NCBI GenBank assembly: GCA_022842225.1
Contig: JALHPX010000124.1
Coordinates: 1 to 8,211, forward strand
Direction: 5' to 3'
DNA length: 8,211 nt
Source: a bacterium
GTDB lineage: Bacteria; Bdellovibrionota; FAC87; UBA2466
The stretch's first letter is position 1, and the number at the start of each line of letters is the position of its first letter. Below, one piece after another: positions 5,841-8,211 of this stretch. The position numbers and the translations under genes were made by a program. Under the pieces are notes generated by a model. It had not been told where the DNA came from and made no database searches. It saw nothing but the letters and a program-made list of their open reading frames with translations.

Positions 5841-6812
5841 ATGAGCACAAAAGTCATTGATATTTCTATCAACGAAGTAACGAAAGAATTTGCCACCGGA
5901 ATTTTTAAAAAGAAACTGGCGGTGGACAAACTCACTCTTGATATTCCCCGGGGACAAATCGTCGGGCTGTTGGGTGCCAATGGCTCTGGGAAATCGACGA
6001 CAATTAAGATGATCCTGGGCTTTTTAAAGCCAACGCATGGCCAAATCTTTGTCTGCGATCAACCCGCGGGCACGCGCCAATCGCGCTCACTCATTGGCTA
6101 CTTGCCAGAGAATCCCCGCTTCCAAAAATTCCTGCGCGGCGAATACATTCTAAACTACTACGGCAGGCTTTATGGCCTCGGTGGCAAACAACTCACGCAA
6201 CAAACCGATCACATGCTGGAACTTGTAGGACTTAAGCACGCGCGCGCCGAACGCGTAGGCGGCTACATCAAGGGTATGACCCAGCGCCTGGCAATCGCTC
6301 AGGCGCTAATGAATAAACCCAAGCTTTTGATTTTTGACGAACCGATGAGCGGCTTGGATCCGCTTGGCCGCATGGAAATTCGCGATCTCATTCGCGCCAT
6401 CCACGACGGCATGCCAGACACCACCATTTTTTTTAGCACGCACATTCTTTCCGATGTGGAAGCGCTCTGTTCGTCGGTAGCGCTCCTCAAGAAGGGTGTT
6501 TTGAAAACAGCGTGCGAGATCAATCAGCTGATGGTGCAGGATGGGCAGTTCTATTCCATCGTCGTCACGGACCTCAATCAAACCTTAGAAACCAAGTACC
6601 GCGCCGAACATGGTGCCACCACCACAAGCCTCGGACTGAGTTTTAACGTCGAGTCTGTCGATATTCTCACAGCGCGCTTAACCGAAATCTCGCGTACCGG
6701 GGGCACGATTGTATCGGTAAATACTCAGCGCCGCGGCCTGGAAGAGATCTTGTTCTCCGACAGAAAGTACGAAAATTTCCAATTTCCGCGTCAAGCAGCG
6801 GGAGGAGCTTAA
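5841..6812 (+). CDS. pilH: ABC transporter ATP-binding protein, PilH-like
   Basis: The 323-residue protein is a single nucleotide-binding domain of the ABC-2/CcmA-like exporter type, acting at the cytoplasmic face with the next gene's permease. Visible motifs are Walker A GANGSGKST (45-53), a Q-loop region GYLPENPRF (86-94) with the Glu variant common in this subfamily, the signature IKGMTQRLAIAQ (143-154, KGM in place of SGG), Walker B LLIFDEP (162-168), D-loop SGLDP (170-174) and the switch His in STHIL (H201). About 100 C-terminal residues form the extra domain typical of these ATPases. The SD AAGGGA (5831-5836) overlaps the stop of the preceding gene, so translation is probably coupled. 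The ABC function is certain; the pilus role follows from the gene order next to pilD. Confidence 0.9.
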   Translation: MSTKVIDISINEVTKEFATGIFKKKLAVDKLTLDIPRGQIVGLLGANGSGKSTTIKMILGFLKPTHGQIFVCDQPAGTRQSRSLIGYLPENPRFQKFLRGEYILNYYGRLYGLGGKQLTQQTDHMLELVGLKHARAERVGGYIKGMTQRLAIAQALMNKPKLLIFDEPMSGLDPLGRMEIRDLIRAIHDGMPDTTIFFSTHILSDVEALCSSVALLKKGVLKTACEINQLMVQDGQFYSIVVTDLNQTLETKYRAEHGATTTSLGLSFNVESVDILTARLTEISRTGGTIVSVNTQRRGLEEILFSDRKYENFQFPRQAAGGA

Positions 6813-6814
6813 TC

Positions 6815-7582
6815 GTGACAAACTCTCTTCGTATTGCGTGGGTCGCTATTCAGGAACTTCTACATGAGAAAGTATCTTACCTATTGATTGGATTTGCGCT
6901 CTTCTCGCTGGGAATGAGTTTGGTCTTTGGCCAGATGACTTACGGCGAGCAGGCAAAACTCACCCTCGACTTCATGTTGGGCGCGACACAGATCTCAATG
7001 CTCCTTTTCGCGATTTTCATGGGCATCAGCCTATTTCAAAAAGAGCTCTCCATGGGTTCGATTTCTATGATCCTCTCTAAACCCATCTCGCGCGCCAGTT
7101 TTCTTCTCGGCAAATACCTCGGGCAGGTCTGCATGCAGTTTTTAATCACGTGGATGATGGGGTTGATGACGTGCCTATTTTGCCTACGATTCGGAACCGG
7201 CTCGTTCTCCGCGGCGGCAGTGTTCCAGACGGTAACTTTAATCGCCTGGGAAGCCGCCATCATTACGGCCGTTACTTACGCCTTTGCGGTAAATAGCGGC
7301 GCGGTTGTCACATCCCTGGGAGCTGCCTCCATCTTCTTTATCGGCCACGGGCGCGACACCGTCAGCTCAAACCTCAGAGAAACATCGGATCTCATTTTAT
7401 GGAATAGCGCTAAGACCGTGTTACCCGACTTGGAGATTTTTAATATGAAGGCGCTCGCCTCCTACTCGCAATCAATCGAGTGGAATGAGTTTTTCTTGGC
7501 GTCGTGTTACGGCACTGTCTGCGTTGCTTTCTACCTCGCTCTCGCGGTACTGTTTTTCAGCCGCAGAGACATTGCAACGTGA
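6815..7582 (+). CDS. pilI: ABC-2 type permease, PilI-like
   Basis: The 255-residue membrane protein has about six hydrophobic helices (roughly 22-40, 57-75, 103-125, 138-158, 163-177 and 226-248). The segment LSKPISRASFLLGKYLGQ (87-104), between helices 2 and 3, is the typical cytoplasmic coupling region of ABC-2 permeases (as in NosY or GldF-like proteins). A larger outside loop lies between about 178 and 225. The start is GTG with a strong SD (GGAGGAG, 6801-6807, spacing 7) located inside the end of the ATPase gene; only two bases separate the genes. Its stop overlaps the GTG of pilD by four bases. It should form the membrane half of the transporter with the ATPase. What is transported is unknown. 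Confidence 0.87.
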   Translation: MTNSLRIAWVAIQELLHEKVSYLLIGFALFSLGMSLVFGQMTYGEQAKLTLDFMLGATQISMLLFAIFMGISLFQKELSMGSISMILSKPISRASFLLGKYLGQVCMQFLITWMMGLMTCLFCLRFGTGSFSAAAVFQTVTLIAWEAAIITAVTYAFAVNSGAVVTSLGAASIFFIGHGRDTVSSNLRETSDLILWNSAKTVLPDLEIFNMKALASYSQSIEWNEFFLASCYGTVCVAFYLALAVLFFSRRDIAT

Positions 7583-8211
7583 ATGAATTTTTTGAAATTT
7601 TAAATTCCAGCCCAATCGGACTTGTACTCGCTTCTATCCTCGGACTTATCTGGGGAAGTTTTTTTAACGTCTGCATCCATCGTATTCCTCTCGACGAGCC
7701 GATTTATAAAGGCCGCTCGCGCTGCCCGCACTGCCGCAAACCCGTGGCGTGGTACTTCAATATTCCAGTGCTGGGCTATCTATACTTAAACGGCCGCACC
7801 GCCTGTTGCGGCCAACGTCTGTCGCCTCAATATCCGATTGTAGAAATGGGAGTCGGCATCACGTTTGCGATGCTCTATTTGAAATTTGGTGCATCCAAGG
7901 AATGGATTTGTTTTTCGGTGTTATCCAGCATGCTGTGGGTCATCTCTGGAATTGATTTTCATCACCGCATTATCCCCGATGAGTTAAGCCTTCCTGGAAT
8001 CATCTTAGGCCTTCTAGCGGCCCTTTGGATGGGGCACATCACGTGGTGGGAATCTTTGTTGGGCGCGTTCTTAGGCGGCGGATTGTTTTTTGCCGTCGCA
8101 TGGGCCTACGAGAAATACACGCAGCGCGAGGGATTAGGCGGTGGCGACGTCAAAATGCTCGCGATGTTAGGCGCCTGGTTTGGCCCCACGGCTGTTCCGG
8201 TTATCATTCTT
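7579..8211 (+). CDS. pilD: Prepilin peptidase / N-methyltransferase PilD (partial, C-terminus cut)
   Basis: The frame from GTG at 7579 gives 211 residues to the end of the window without a stop; the family usually has about 250-290. It is an inner-membrane aspartyl protease (A24) that cleaves the leader of type IV prepilins and methylates the new N-terminus. Seen are GSFFNVCIHRIP (26-37), the first cysteine pair CPHC (49-52), SPQYPIVE (82-89), catalytic D126 in GIDFHHRIIPDELSLP and catalytic D190 in GGGDVKMLAMLGAW. The second cysteine pair is altered: TACCG (74-78) has Cys at 76 and 77 where CxxC is usual. The GTG overlaps the stop of the permease gene (GTGA), so translation is coupled; no strong SD is visible. 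M. xanthus has pilM-Q after pilD, which could be checked just beyond the window. Confidence 0.93.
   Translation, partial: MNEFFEILNSSPIGLVLASILGLIWGSFFNVCIHRIPLDEPIYKGRSRCPHCRKPVAWYFNIPVLGYLYLNGRTACCGQRLSPQYPIVEMGVGITFAMLYLKFGASKEWICFSVLSSMLWVISGIDFHHRIIPDELSLPGIILGLLAALWMGHITWWESLLGAFLGGGLFFAVAWAYEKYTQREGLGGGDVKMLAMLGAWFGPTAVPVIIL

Overview
The window looks like a chromosomal segment of a Gram-negative bacterium with type IV pili, of moderate GC content. The gene order pilG-pilH-pilI-pilD is the one known from Myxococcus xanthus. Together with the moderate GC, the GTG starts and the lipoproteins, this makes a member of the old 'Deltaproteobacteria' likely, perhaps Bdellovibrionota rather than a high-GC myxobacterium. 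That placement is inference, because no rRNA is present.

Layout. Bases 1-87 are the last codons of groEL with its Gly/Met tail, followed by a textbook intrinsic terminator. A class I SAM-dependent methyltransferase (187-888, +) converges on, and overlaps by 26 bp, a small secreted SLBB-domain protein (863-1366, -). Upstream of the latter on the same strand lie leucyl aminopeptidase pepA (1444-2985, -) and a small single-pass membrane protein of unknown function (3047-3526, -). The SLBB gene has its own extended -10 promoter. A divergent intergenic region with a strongly foldable stretch separates this block from an orphan lipoprotein gene (3788-4411, +), which ends in a long hairpin terminator. 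After a gene-free stretch (4412-4884) with another foldable region comes a tightly packed operon: a TPR-like membrane protein (pilG-like), an ABC ATPase (pilH-like), an ABC-2 permease (pilI-like) and a prepilin peptidase (pilD) that runs off the end.

How the genes work together. The last four genes are most likely one transcription unit for type IV pilus biogenesis. PilG/H/I would form an inner-membrane ABC system needed for pilus assembly, and PilD would cleave and N-methylate prepilins. The other genes look like housekeeping or orphan envelope genes.

Most notable beyond the genes: (1) a perfect 9-bp hairpin that hides the pepA Shine-Dalgarno sequence next to a GTG start; (2) a multi-helix RNA-like element with a GNRA loop and terminator-like end just before the lipoprotein gene; (3) a prepilin peptidase with an altered second cysteine pair. 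I saw no CRISPR array, tRNA, rRNA, insertion sequence or phage gene, and nothing that is clearly a new defence or mobile system.
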